Assembly (NCBI GenBank): GCA_026395795.1
Contig: JAPLYB010000042.1
Coordinates: forward strand, 1 to 45,096
Direction: 5' to 3'
From: Candidatus Pacearchaeota archaeon
GTDB taxonomy: Archaea; Nanobdellota; Nanobdellia; Pacearchaeales; UBA284
Length of the DNA: 45,096 nucleotides
This document shows positions 23,468-32,728 of the stretch, in pieces. Position numbers and translations under genes: made by a program. Numbering within the stretch: position 1 is the first letter of the stretch; the number at the start of each line of letters is the position of its first letter. The notes under the pieces were generated by a model. It was not told the origin of the DNA and made no database searches. It was given only the letters and a program-made list of their open reading frames with translations.

Positions 23468-24397
23468 ATGAAGCACAAAATAATTTTACTGTCTTCTTCC
23501 ATCTTGATATTACTGGTAATTCTCTCGTTTAATTTAGCAATACCAACGGCATCTGCTGACAGCTTTTTGGATTGGATTACTGGAAAAGCGACAAAACTAA
23601 CAAATGTCAGCATCACAATCGCACAGATAAGAATTGATTGGGTTTCTGCGATTGCAAATCCGCAAAATGTTACAGAAAGCGGCTCAACAACCGTAGTTTT
23701 TTATTTTAATGCTTCAGTTCCTGGGGGAACTGTATCAAATATAAATAAAAGCAGTGCTGCTGGAAATTTTTCTTTAGCAGGAGAAACTACAAGACAAAAT
23801 GATAGCTGCCTAAATGTTTCAGAAGGAACAGATTGGGTTAATTTCAGCTGCAGCATAAAAGTATGGTATTGGGATGGAGCAGGAAATTGGACAGTAACTG
23901 CTTTTGTTAAAGATAACAGCAGCAACTCGGTCACAAACACCTCGACTAATATGACTTTATCACAATCAACATGTTTTGTAACTTCGCCAAATGAATTAAC
24001 TTGGGCAACAGCTATTCCAGGATCAGTAAATCAGGTATCTAATAATGATCCATCATTATTAAACAATACATGTAATGATGATGTAGATACAGATAAGGTT
24101 GACGTTAAAGCCCTAGATTTAGTTGGGGCGACTAATAATAGCTTTTCAATATTTGCAGAAGACTTCAAATCTTCAGTAACATCAGGATCGGAGTGTAGTG
24201 GAGTTGCTTTACAAAATAATACGTTTAAAGCAATAACTGGATCAATTTTACCATCTGGAAATAATTCTCTAAATTATGGAAATGGAACATCAGGGCAAGA
24301 ACAATTGTATTATTGTATACCAGCAGTCAATTCGAGTTTAATTGCACAAGCATACTCAACAACAAAATTAGGATCTTGGACGATCCAGATATCATAA
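23468..24397 (+). CDS. Secreted Ig-like protein homologous to the last ectodomain of the giant protein
   Basis: 309 aa with a signal peptide (about 1-30) and the motif ITGKATKLTNVSITIAQ at the mature N-terminus. The rest matches residues ~1605-1864 of the 16788 product segment by segment: WYWDGAGNW, SNNDPSLLNNT, ITGSILPSGNNSLNYGN, TSGQEQLYYCI and LGSWTIQI, where it stops. It lacks the membrane segment and HTH tail. Many N-x-S/T sites suggest glycosylation. It follows the giant gene by 68 bases and may share its transcript, although a weak TATA-like box (TTTAAAAAC, near 23410) precedes it. Confidence 0.75.
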   Translation: MKHKIILLSSSILILLVILSFNLAIPTASADSFLDWITGKATKLTNVSITIAQIRIDWVSAIANPQNVTESGSTTVVFYFNASVPGGTVSNINKSSAAGNFSLAGETTRQNDSCLNVSEGTDWVNFSCSIKVWYWDGAGNWTVTAFVKDNSSNSVTNTSTNMTLSQSTCFVTSPNELTWATAIPGSVNQVSNNDPSLLNNTCNDDVDTDKVDVKALDLVGATNNSFSIFAEDFKSSVTSGSECSGVALQNNTFKAITGSILPSGNNSLNYGNGTSGQEQLYYCIPAVNSSLIAQAYSTTKLGSWTIQIS

Positions 24398-24439
24398 AAA
24401 TAAATCAATAAGTTTAAAAAACTAAATGAGATATAAACA

Positions 24440-24490
24440 ATGAGGAACTTTAACTCGCTCGAAAAAATTAAAGTTTTTTTGGTGTGCTAA
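24440..24490 (+). pseudogene. Possible truncated ORF running into a hairpin element
   Basis: A TATA-like TTTAAAAA (24413-24420) lies about 24 bases before an ATG whose frame gives MRNFNSLEKIKVFLVC and then stops inside the hairpin element at 24456-24511. It looks like the start of a gene cut off by the element. Alternatively this is only the leader of the 24564 gene. Support is weak. Confidence 0.3.
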
Positions 24491-24511
24491 AAATCTCTTG
24501 ATTTTTGAGTA
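24456..24511. repeat. Paired-hairpin element between two surface protein genes
   Basis: Hairpin 1 (24456-24484) has the clamp CGC...GTG around an A-run/T-run stem; hairpin 2 (24485-24511) is TGC-TAAAAATC-TCTT-GATTTTTGA-GTA. Same abutting layout as the other copies, with a few G-T pairs. Confidence 0.6.
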
Positions 24512-24563
24512 CAAAAATAAAATTAAGTTGTAATTGACATAAAAACAAAAAAGAGGTAAAATA

Positions 24564-25115
24564 ATGAATAAAGAAGTTTGGTTAGTTGCAGGTATACTTT
24601 TAGTCTTGGTGGTACTCTCTTTTCCTGTTGATGCACTTGGGATAACAACTATGTATTACTCGGGAAATTCATTAACATTGAAACCAGGTGAAACAAAAAC
24701 AATCTCTCTTGGATTATCTAATATGGCTGGAGATTCGCAGAATCTTACTGTAATAGCAAATATAACAAAAGGCGCAGAAATTGCCCAGCTTGTGGAAAAA
24801 GATAAACAGTATTCTCTTCCTTTTGGAACAAACAACAACATAGGAGTAAATGTGGTAATTAATGCCCCAATAGGAGACCCAATAGGGAAAGAGTACGAAG
24901 TAGAAGTGACTATAACAACAGTAACTTCTGGAGTAGGCGGCGGCGTTATTCTTGGTTCTAGTATAGGCACAACAATTCCAGTCACTATCGTTTCTCCAAC
25001 AGGGGAGACAATTCCACCAAAAACATTTAATACTTGGTGGGTTATTCTGATTTTGTTGATTGTAATAATTATAATAATTATTATTCTATCCAGGAAGAAG
25101 AAAAAGAAAAGATAG
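24564..25115 (+). CDS. Small membrane-anchored Ig-like surface protein
   Basis: 183 aa: a signal peptide or N-terminal helix (VWLVAGILLVLVVLSFPVDA), one beta-sandwich domain of the CARDB/NEW3 type (LTLKPGETKTISLGLSNMAG, then VVINAPIGDPIGKEYEVEVT), a Gly-rich loop, and a C-terminal helix (WWVILILLIVIIIIIIILS) ending in basic residues. It sits outside the membrane, anchored at the C-terminus. A Shine-Dalgarno-like AGAGGT precedes the ATG by about 9 bases. No specific function is visible. Confidence 0.7.
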   Translation: MNKEVWLVAGILLVLVVLSFPVDALGITTMYYSGNSLTLKPGETKTISLGLSNMAGDSQNLTVIANITKGAEIAQLVEKDKQYSLPFGTNNNIGVNVVINAPIGDPIGKEYEVEVTITTVTSGVGGGVILGSSIGTTIPVTIVSPTGETIPPKTFNTWWVILILLIVIIIIIIILSRKKKKKR

Positions 25116-25228
25116 TTCTTTTAGTTTTTAGCATTTACTATGATTAGTTTATGGTTAAAAATTCTTGAAAAATGGAGGATTTGGGCGAAAAAGAAAAGTA
25201 TTAAAAATAAGAAGAAGCTGATATAAAC

Positions 25229-26794
25229 ATGAAAAAAGGTGTGGTTTTTGCATTTGTAGCTTTAGCAGTTGCGATTCTAGTTTGTTTAACTAGTTTAAAT
25301 GTTCAAGCTGTCACAAACGTGAGCGCGTGCGGGGCGTTGTCAAGCGCTGGCGAATACTATGTTTTGAATCAGAGTTTGTCGTCTGCCGCGACGTGCATTA
25401 CGATTGGCGCGAACAACGTTACGCTTGATTGCGGTTACTACGGCGTGCAGTACAGTATTACGGGTACTAACGTGACAAACACCTACGGGGTTTACTTGAA
25501 CGGGAAGACGAACGTGACAATCAAGAATTGCTTAATACAGTCATTCTATTTCGGGATTTATGCGTATGGTTCTAATTATGCAGTTTATTCAAATAATGTT
25601 TTGTATAACAATCGCTTATTCGGGATTGAAATTGACCAAAGGTCAGATAACAACCTGGTTACAAACAATATCGCGACTTATAATGGCTGGGATATTAGTG
25701 AAGGATGTGGCGGGGGTTTTGGGGTTCACTCAACGTTTTATACAACGTTCATAAACAATACTGCAAACAACAATTATTGCAGGGGATTCTTCTTATCATC
25801 ATCAACAGGCAGGACACATACAAGAGAAGTACTAATCAATAATACCGCGAATAACAATAACTTTGGGATTGAATTATATCGCACAGAAGACGCGTTTCTC
25901 ATAAACAATACTGCAAACAGCAACCTTGGCGTGGGCTTTTTACTCGGTACGTCAGTTAAAAACAATACATTATTAAAAAATACTGCAGACAACAATTCGT
26001 ATGGGTTCCGTATAATTTGTTGGTATGATGAGGACTACATATCAAATAACGGGTTTGTGAACAACAGCGTGAGCGATAACGATTACGGGTTTTACTTGTC
26101 TTGCGAAAACAAACAAAATACGATATTCACCAACACCACGCTTACTGGAAACCAAGTTGTGAGCAGCGAAGCAGATTCAATCGGGGTTTATTTTAATTCC
26201 GTTAATAACTCGGTTTTTTCAGGCAATAGCGTTTTTACTGCGGGAAACGGCGCGAGTTACTCTGTTTACCTCAAGAATTCAACTGGAAATCTTTTTAATG
26301 ACAGTATTTTAAATGCTTCTTATGGGGGCGTTCCTGACGTTTATGTTGAAGGCAGTGGAATCAATGATTTCACTAATTGTTCATTCAATAAGTCGGACAC
26401 CACATTCTACAGTGGCGCGACTGGCTCGATAAATGTTTTCTGGTATGCAGACACTTTGGTAAATGACACAGAAGGGAATAATGTAAGCTCTGCAAACGTC
26501 TCAGTTTATAATGTAACTGGAACTTTAAAGAACTGGTCTTTGACTGATGCAAATGGATTATCCCCTATGTTGATTTTAAAGGAATATATGCAGAATGCAA
26601 CTGCGCAATACTTTGAAACTAATTATTCATTTAATATTTCAGCTCATAGTTACTTGAATAATGGGAGTATCATAAACTTAACAACAAATTATCTTCGCGG
26701 GATTAATCCTGTTTACGTTATCTTAAGTTTTGGAGATAATCCTCCAACATCAACTCTCAACTTTCCAGCAAACGCATATAATTCAAGTTTATAA
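25229..26794 (+). CDS. NosD-like beta-helix surface protein, 5' part of a gene split by an in-frame TAA
   Basis: 521 aa: signal peptide (about 1-28), an opening with paired cysteines (SACGALSSAGEYYVLNQSLS), then right-handed beta-helix repeats of the NosD/pectate-lyase type with many NNT/NNN turns (NNTANNNNFGIELYRTE and similar). A CarboxypepD_reg-like loop follows. The frame ends at NSSL-TAA, but the next codons, still in frame, continue smoothly into the 26834-27640 ORF, so the two were probably one gene of about 800 codons. The first ~1.2 kb uses many GCG, GGG and CGC-containing codons, unlike its neighbours, suggesting recent transfer. The TATA box is about 26 bases before the ATG. Confidence 0.7.
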   Translation: MKKGVVFAFVALAVAILVCLTSLNVQAVTNVSACGALSSAGEYYVLNQSLSSAATCITIGANNVTLDCGYYGVQYSITGTNVTNTYGVYLNGKTNVTIKNCLIQSFYFGIYAYGSNYAVYSNNVLYNNRLFGIEIDQRSDNNLVTNNIATYNGWDISEGCGGGFGVHSTFYTTFINNTANNNYCRGFFLSSSTGRTHTREVLINNTANNNNFGIELYRTEDAFLINNTANSNLGVGFLLGTSVKNNTLLKNTADNNSYGFRIICWYDEDYISNNGFVNNSVSDNDYGFYLSCENKQNTIFTNTTLTGNQVVSSEADSIGVYFNSVNNSVFSGNSVFTAGNGASYSVYLKNSTGNLFNDSILNASYGGVPDVYVEGSGINDFTNCSFNKSDTTFYSGATGSINVFWYADTLVNDTEGNNVSSANVSVYNVTGTLKNWSLTDANGLSPMLILKEYMQNATAQYFETNYSFNISAHSYLNNGSIINLTTNYLRGINPVYVILSFGDNPPTSTLNFPANAYNSSL

Positions 26795-26833
26795 AATATA
26801 ATTTTCAACTGCACAGGTTCAGATGACAGAAAC

Positions 26834-27640
26834 TTGTCAAATGTAACTTTATATGGAAATTGGGCTGGAAGTTGGATTGCAAATCAAACTAATTCAACTC
26901 CGGTAAGTAACACCCCTGTTACATTTACAAAAAAAATTAGTGATGGAACTTATTTATGGAATTGCCTTGCTTGTGATAATTCAAGCCAATGTCGTTTTGC
27001 ATCGAGCAATAATACTTTTACTATAGACAGTACGCCACCAGAACTATTTTTAGTTGATCCTAATAATGACCACGCGTTTTCTTCAGGAACAACAAGCATT
27101 ACTTTTTCATGGAATGTTATAGATAATTTAGATTCAAACATAAGCTGTAATGTTTATACTCAAGATGCATATCAATCAACAATTTATTGTTCTAGTGAAA
27201 CAACATGCGAGCAAGAGATTTCTGGATTTTCAGCTGGAAGCCACGCATGGAGTGTAAACTGCTCTGATGGGATTAATCAGAGTGTAAGAAGCGAGACAAG
27301 GAATTTTAGCATCGTCTCTGGAAGAAATAGTGGAGGCGGGGGCGGAGGCGGTGGTGGAGCTCCAACACAAAATGTGACTAATCAAACAAAGGGAACAAAT
27401 AACACTGGAATCTCTGGTTATAACTCTAGTTCTGATAATTTAAATGAATCAGGATCAGAAGAGGCTGGATCCAAAGGAACTAATTCTCCTGGAAATGGAA
27501 ATATAAGTTTTATAAAAAAATGGTTCTGGTTAATTGCCTTGATTGTTGTAATCGGAATTGTCATAGCTTACTTTGTAGTTTCTGCGAATGTGAGAAAGAG
27601 AAGGGGGATATTAAAAAGGATTCGATATTCTTTGGAATAA
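26834..27640 (+). CDS. 3' part of the split surface gene: Ig-like domains and membrane anchor
   Basis: The frame continues that of the 25229 gene; only a TAA at 26792-26794 separates them. There is no ATG near the start (the first candidate is a TTG), so independent translation is doubtful. The product has two Ig-like domains (NVTLYGNWAGSWIANQTNST, DSTPPELFLVDP), a Gly9 linker, a low-complexity Asn/Ser stretch and a C-terminal helix (FWLIALIVVIGIVIAYFVV) with a basic tail. This is the expected anchor for the beta-helix part upstream. It may be a pseudogene piece or be reached by stop-codon readthrough. Confidence 0.55.
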   Translation: MSNVTLYGNWAGSWIANQTNSTPVSNTPVTFTKKISDGTYLWNCLACDNSSQCRFASSNNTFTIDSTPPELFLVDPNNDHAFSSGTTSITFSWNVIDNLDSNISCNVYTQDAYQSTIYCSSETTCEQEISGFSAGSHAWSVNCSDGINQSVRSETRNFSIVSGRNSGGGGGGGGGAPTQNVTNQTKGTNNTGISGYNSSSDNLNESGSEEAGSKGTNSPGNGNISFIKKWFWLIALIVVIGIVIAYFVVSANVRKRRGILKRIRYSLE

Positions 27641-27755
27641 GATTAAAAAATATCAATGAGATTTGTCTGAAAATGTAACTAAATTCTTCGGTTTGGAGAT
27701 GGCAAAGTCAGGTAATCAAAGATAATTTTAAAAATGTTCTTCTCATGTGTGTATA

Positions 27756-29492
27756 ATGAAAAGGGGCTTGATTAAGTTTGTTTGTTTAGTACTTGGTTTA
27801 ATAGTCCTCTTATTTTCTTTAAATTCAATAGCTCATTCAGAAGATGCAATAACATCTAAAGTTGTTACAGGAGAAGTAACTGCTCTTACTAATGCTTCTA
27901 TAACAATAGGAAACGCAGGTCCAGTAGTTATAATCTATAATCCTAAAGAAGGAAGAACATATAGAAATACTTTTATTTTATTAAATTACTCTGTTTTAGA
28001 TCCAGATGGCGTTTCCTCGGTTTGGTATAATGTTAATGGTGTCAATATCAGTCTAGGAAACTCTAGTAATAATTATACATATTTCAATACAACAGAGGGA
28101 AACAAAACACTTTATTTGTATGCCAATGATTCTACTGGCTTAATCACCAATAGCTCAGTTAATTTTTATGTGAATAATACTAAGTTAATTATAATTTATG
28201 AAACATTTAGAGGGGGTTATAGGGGAAATTCAAATGATTTTGATTCTTACACTGAAAATGAACTGGAAAATTTTTCTAACATGACTCTGGAGAATACAAA
28301 TTATGGAAAAATTATATGGAATGAAAAAATAAATCTAAGTGAGGACATTAATTCTTCAGACAAGATTACAACACTAGATTATAATGTTATAATTGCAAAT
28401 CAATCCATCTTTGTTAATACGACAGAGCTTCCCAACTTGAATAAAAACGCTGCGCTTTGGTTTTATAATCTGACATTCTACAATCCCATTGTTTTAATGG
28501 ATGGGGTTGCCTGTCCTGTGGATATCTGTTTCAATAAAACATATTCTAACGGAATATTGAGCATTGTTGTTGCAAGTTTTTTTAATTTTAGTCTCGAAGA
28601 AAATCCTAATGTTTCAATAAATGCTCCAGAGAATTTAGCAATTTATCTAAGAGGGGATAATGTAACAACAAAAATAAACTGGAGTGTTGTTGCTAGAGCA
28701 GAAGGGTATATGATTTATTACAGCGATAATCTAACTGAAATCTTGCAATTAAACTCATCTTCAACAAGAAGCCCAGAAGTTGTTTTAAATGGTTCTGATA
28801 ATAATACTTACAATGATACGAATGCAAATAATTCTATAAGGAGATTTTATAGAGTTGCGGCATATATCAATGAAGGATTGATAAGAAATATTAGTGTTGT
28901 AAATGAAACTGTTGGAAAATATACTATAACTATTTTAAGCGATGGAATTCAAAATGAAGGAACATTTAGTTACCCCATCAATCAAACAATAAATATCTCA
29001 AATATGATTCCAAGTTCTCCAAATCCAGGTTCTTATATTTACACTTACTCAAATGAATCTGGATGGGTGTATAATATGTGGACAGGAAGTTATTGGGACA
29101 CTGCCTATGGATTTGAAACATTTGAACCAACTTATGGTTATTGGACATGGGGGTTTCAATCTGAGGTTAATATGACTAATATTGGTAAGATACTTTTAGG
29201 AAAAGCAAATAGAACTATTCTGAGTGGTGGAATGAGCAAAGAAGGAACATTTGGTTGGGAATCAATTACTACTGGAGAAGACATATCCAACTTAATTCCA
29301 AGTCCTCCAAATCCAGGTTCTTATATTTACACTTATCTTGGAGGATCTTATGGTGGATGGGTGTATAATATGTGGACAGGAAGTTATTGGGACACTGCCT
29401 ATGGATTTGAAACATTTGAACCAACCTATGGTTATTGGACATGGGGATTTAATGAAGAAACAAACATAAATTATACGAGAAACCCTTACTGA
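27756..29492 (+). CDS. Secreted surface protein with duplicated C-terminal Trp/Tyr-rich repeats
   Basis: 578 aa from the ATG at 27756, chosen because a TATA-like TTTTAAAAATG is about 25 bases upstream (an ATG at 27747 would add three residues). Signal peptide, then the TGEVTALTNASITIG motif also seen in the 23468 product, an Ig-like domain, a fibronectin-like domain near residue 290, and two ~50-residue C-terminal repeats containing GWVYNMWTGSYWDTAYGFET. No C-terminal anchor is visible. Rich in sequons. The repeats are nearly identical at DNA level. Function unknown; probably cell-surface or secreted. Confidence 0.72.
   Translation: MKRGLIKFVCLVLGLIVLLFSLNSIAHSEDAITSKVVTGEVTALTNASITIGNAGPVVIIYNPKEGRTYRNTFILLNYSVLDPDGVSSVWYNVNGVNISLGNSSNNYTYFNTTEGNKTLYLYANDSTGLITNSSVNFYVNNTKLIIIYETFRGGYRGNSNDFDSYTENELENFSNMTLENTNYGKIIWNEKINLSEDINSSDKITTLDYNVIIANQSIFVNTTELPNLNKNAALWFYNLTFYNPIVLMDGVACPVDICFNKTYSNGILSIVVASFFNFSLEENPNVSINAPENLAIYLRGDNVTTKINWSVVARAEGYMIYYSDNLTEILQLNSSSTRSPEVVLNGSDNNTYNDTNANNSIRRFYRVAAYINEGLIRNISVVNETVGKYTITILSDGIQNEGTFSYPINQTINISNMIPSSPNPGSYIYTYSNESGWVYNMWTGSYWDTAYGFETFEPTYGYWTWGFQSEVNMTNIGKILLGKANRTILSGGMSKEGTFGWESITTGEDISNLIPSPPNPGSYIYTYLGGSYGGWVYNMWTGSYWDTAYGFETFEPTYGYWTWGFNEETNINYTRNPY
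29006..29450 (+). repeat. Near-identical direct repeat within a surface protein gene
   Basis: 29006-29157 and 29295-29450 both encode SPNPGSYIYTY or PPNPGSYIYTY followed by GWVYNMWTGSYWDTAYGFET. Stretches of tens of bases are identical, interrupted by a short indel around 29055/29345. This points to a recent duplication or gene conversion. Confidence 0.85.
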
Positions 29493-29544
29493 ATATTTTA
29501 ATAATATCTATAAACATGAACAAATTATATAAAAAATAAGAAAA

Positions 29545-30213
29545 ATGAAAAAAATATTGTTAATTTTACTTGCGAGTATGATCTTTTTAATATTTCTATT
29601 CTCTAGAGTATTGGCGACATGTGTAGTTCAAGGTTATGTAAAGGGAGAAGATAATAATTTTCAAGGAAGCAATATTAAGGCATATTGTGAATTAGATGAT
29701 TCTTGGAAAAATATTACAAGAAATTCAGGGGAGCTGTATTACGTTTCATGGGGGGGTCCAGCAGACACATGCCAATCTTATTGTGATAATGTTTATATAA
29801 ATGGTTCTAATTCCACTTTAGGAATATGGGGTTATCCATACAATGAAACAACTTTACAATATTACTTTCCAATAAATAGTTCTAATACACAAGAGTGGAA
29901 TACTGGGAATACACATAGTATAAATCTCATGATTTATGATGTGGATAAAACAAAACCAAAAACTCAACAGAAAAATGTTTCTGAAGAACAGCAAAAAAAG
30001 AATCAAGATAACTCAATGAAAGAGTTAAATAAGGACATTGCTGAAAAATATCAGTCTAAAAAACTAAATGTTAATAAAGTTAAAAATATTATGAATTATG
30101 ACAAATCTTTGGAGGAAAATATCAATAATACTTCGTTAACTGGGGAACTGTTTTGGATAACTTGGTTGAATACTGCTAAACGATTTTTTGAAAGATTCTC
30201 TGGAATAAAATGA
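29545..30213 (+). CDS. Secreted protein sharing a Cys-containing domain with the next gene
   Basis: 222 aa: signal peptide (1-25), then a ~100-residue domain with six cysteines (ATCVVQGYVKG, AYCELDDSWKNITRN, ADTCQSYCDNVYINGSNST) that recurs almost unchanged in the 30234 product. The rest is a Lys/Asn/Gln-rich, probably helical segment and a mildly hydrophobic end (ELFWITWLNTAKRFF). Upstream bases (ACAAATTATATAAAAAAT) are also nearly the same as those before 30234, so the two genes look like tandem paralogues, one truncated and re-tailed. Function unknown. Confidence 0.65.
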   Translation: MKKILLILLASMIFLIFLFSRVLATCVVQGYVKGEDNNFQGSNIKAYCELDDSWKNITRNSGELYYVSWGGPADTCQSYCDNVYINGSNSTLGIWGYPYNETTLQYYFPINSSNTQEWNTGNTHSINLMIYDVDKTKPKTQQKNVSEEQQKKNQDNSMKELNKDIAEKYQSKKLNVNKVKNIMNYDKSLEENINNTSLTGELFWITWLNTAKRFFERFSGIK

Positions 30214-30557
30214 ATAAACAAATTATATAAAAAATGAAAAAAATGAAAAAAAAGAGGAAAATGAAGAAGAGATGTTTATTTTTAATATGTTTTGCACTTA
30301 TCTTATTTATTTCAACATTTTCTCAAGCAAATGCTGCTTGTGTTATCCAAGGATATGCAAAAGATGGTTCTGGAACATCAGTCAGTTCAGATATCAGAGC
30401 ATATTGTGAATTAGATGATTCTTGGAAAAACATTACAAGAAATGCTGAAGACATGTATGGTGTTTCATGGGGGGGTCCAGCAGACACATGCCAATCTTAT
30501 TGTGATAATGTTTATATAAACGGTTCTAATTCCACTTTGGGAATATGGGGTTATCCA
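29680..30557 (+). repeat. Duplicated 159-bp domain segment in adjacent paralogues
   Basis: 29680-29838 and 30399-30557 are highly similar, with long identical runs covering the codons for WGGPADTCQSYCDNVYINGS and the following GIWGYP. The duplication links the 29545 and 30234 genes. Confidence 0.8.
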
Positions 30558-32618
30558 AGTCCAGGTTATCCTATGGATTCTAGCAATACTCCAAATTGGG
30601 GAAATTCGGGAGCACATAATTATAATATAACTCTGTATGAACATAATGCGCCATTAGCAGAATTCGGGACAAATGTAGTCAACGGATTAGTACCATCAGG
30701 CAATGATTTGACATTTGATTCAAGATGTTCAGATGATAGTGGAGTAGACTTCTTATTAATTTATGGCAATTGGTCTAGCTGGGGGATTAAAGCAACTAAT
30801 TCTTCTCCGACAAATTATACCTGGTGGAACATAACCATAAACAATATTCCAGATGGGACATGGGCATGGGCGGTTTATTGCAACGATACAACAGCAGGAA
30901 CATCTGATTGGACAGACACAAACAGAACATTTACAATAGATACGGGGGCACCAGCAATAACAATAATTTCTCCATCAGCAGTAGAATACAAAACATTAAG
31001 TATTTGGTTCAATGTGACAGCATCTGAAACAGCTGACTGGTGCGGTTATTCTTTAGACAGCAATGCAAATGTCACGATGACCAATTCTACTGGAAACTGG
31101 AACAATTTAAATTCTTCAATGACCAAAGAATCTCATTCAGTAACATTTTATTGTAATGATTCTGTCGGGAACGTAGGCTCAGCTTTAAGGTCTTTTTCAG
31201 TAGATAATACTTCTCCAATAATTACAATTCAATCTCCATTAAATATGTCTTATAGTTATGCTGCGCCACACTGGTTTAATGTGACTTTGGATGAAAACAT
31301 TTCATGGTGTGGCTATTCTTTAGATGGAGCATCAAATCAAACAATGACAAATAATTCTCAAATTCATTATTATTATCAAAAAACTGCGGCTATATCAGAA
31401 GGCCAGCATCATGTCAATTTCTATTGTAATGATACCGCAGGAAATATGGGGGCTGCTGGTTCAAGATATTTTACAATAGACTTGACAAACCCTGCTGCTT
31501 ACACAAACAATCCGACTGATGGTTCTGCTTGGGCATCATCTCAAACAGTAACTTTTGATTTAAAATGCACAGATAATCTGGGGGTGTCAACTTTAGTCTT
31601 ATACGGAAATTGGTCTGGAGCATGGGCAATTGAACAAATAAATTCAAGTCCAATTAATAATACTTGGTGGAATCTGACAGAAACAATATCTAATGGGATT
31701 TACATGTGGGCTGCTTATTGCAATGATACATCTGGAAGAGTGAATATTACTGAAAATGTCACTTTTAGAGTAGCTTATTCTAGTGGCGGAGGTGGTGGTG
31801 GAGGCGGAGGCGGTGGAAATATTAAAATCTCAAAAGAAGAAATAAAATTTTCTTATAACCCAGAATTAATAAAAATCTCTTTAATAAAAGGGGAAAAATC
31901 TGAAGTTGAAATGAATATCCAAAGTTTGGATGAAAGAGATATTTATTTTAATCTTTCTTTAGATATTTCTGGTGTTTCATTATCTGAAAGCAATTTTGTT
32001 CTTAAACCAAATGAAAAGAGAAAAATCCTTGTGTTGTTTAGTTCAGAGCCAGAATCTGGACCTGAACCTGGAATTTATCTTAATTATCTGATAATAGGGG
32101 CTAAAACTCTTGATGATGCAAACAAAACAGAAAAAGTCCCGATAGTTTTTGTTATTAATGCTGAAAACAAATTGTTTAATATATCATTAACAGTCTTGCC
32201 AGAGTATAAGAGGATTTTTTCTGGACACCCCGTTTCTTCTCAAATTGAATTATACAATCTTGGATTAACGCAAAGTCCAATAGATGTAAAATTAGTTTAT
32301 AGAATTCAAGATTATGATGGAAACACAATAATAACTTCTGATGAACCTATTATAGTTCATACAAGAGTCTTTACTGCAAAAAATTTAATTGTTCCGCCAT
32401 CAGCAAAACCTGGAGCGTATCTCTTCACAGTAACTGCGACTTATAACGAAACAAATGTTTTTGCTTTAGATTCTTTTATAGTAAAAAAATCTATTGATCT
32501 AACTTGGCTGTATTTATTATTGGGTCTTTTAATAATAATATTAATTATTCTGTATTTCATAAAAAAAAGAAGACGTAAAAGAAAAGATAAAAGAGGAACT
32601 AAGAGACTTAAAATTTAA
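30234..32618 (+). CDS. Multi-domain Ig-like surface protein with C-terminal membrane anchor
   Basis: 794 aa; start codons at 30234, 30243 and 30261 are all possible before the signal peptide. After the Cys-containing domain shared with the 29545 product come several Ig-like domains with DPANN-typical phrases (FGTNVVNGLVPSGNDLTFDS, DLKCTDNLGVSTLVLYGNW), many sequons, a Gly9-10 linker, and two NEW3/CARDB-like domains (ISLIKGEKSEVEMNIQSLDE). The chain ends with a membrane helix (LYLLLGLLIIILIILYFI) and a strongly basic tail. It probably projects from the cell surface. A T-rich stretch past the stop (near 32657) may be a terminator. Confidence 0.72.
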   Translation: MKKMKKKRKMKKRCLFLICFALILFISTFSQANAACVIQGYAKDGSGTSVSSDIRAYCELDDSWKNITRNAEDMYGVSWGGPADTCQSYCDNVYINGSNSTLGIWGYPSPGYPMDSSNTPNWGNSGAHNYNITLYEHNAPLAEFGTNVVNGLVPSGNDLTFDSRCSDDSGVDFLLIYGNWSSWGIKATNSSPTNYTWWNITINNIPDGTWAWAVYCNDTTAGTSDWTDTNRTFTIDTGAPAITIISPSAVEYKTLSIWFNVTASETADWCGYSLDSNANVTMTNSTGNWNNLNSSMTKESHSVTFYCNDSVGNVGSALRSFSVDNTSPIITIQSPLNMSYSYAAPHWFNVTLDENISWCGYSLDGASNQTMTNNSQIHYYYQKTAAISEGQHHVNFYCNDTAGNMGAAGSRYFTIDLTNPAAYTNNPTDGSAWASSQTVTFDLKCTDNLGVSTLVLYGNWSGAWAIEQINSSPINNTWWNLTETISNGIYMWAAYCNDTSGRVNITENVTFRVAYSSGGGGGGGGGGGNIKISKEEIKFSYNPELIKISLIKGEKSEVEMNIQSLDERDIYFNLSLDISGVSLSESNFVLKPNEKRKILVLFSSEPESGPEPGIYLNYLIIGAKTLDDANKTEKVPIVFVINAENKLFNISLTVLPEYKRIFSGHPVSSQIELYNLGLTQSPIDVKLVYRIQDYDGNTIITSDEPIIVHTRVFTAKNLIVPPSAKPGAYLFTVTATYNETNVFALDSFIVKKSIDLTWLYLLLGLLIIILIILYFIKKRRRKRKDKRGTKRLKI

Positions 32619-32728
32619 AACGTCTCTTAATCAATTCTTACCCCATATCATCATAGATTTTTTCTTAGATAATCTTAATCATCCGGTCAATTATTAATGA
32701 TTGTACCAAGAAAACTATTTATCGCTTC

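Noticed and set aside
26792-26794. TAA as a reassigned sense codon
   Set aside because: Most other genes in the window end at TAA in the expected place, so a general reassignment is not supported.
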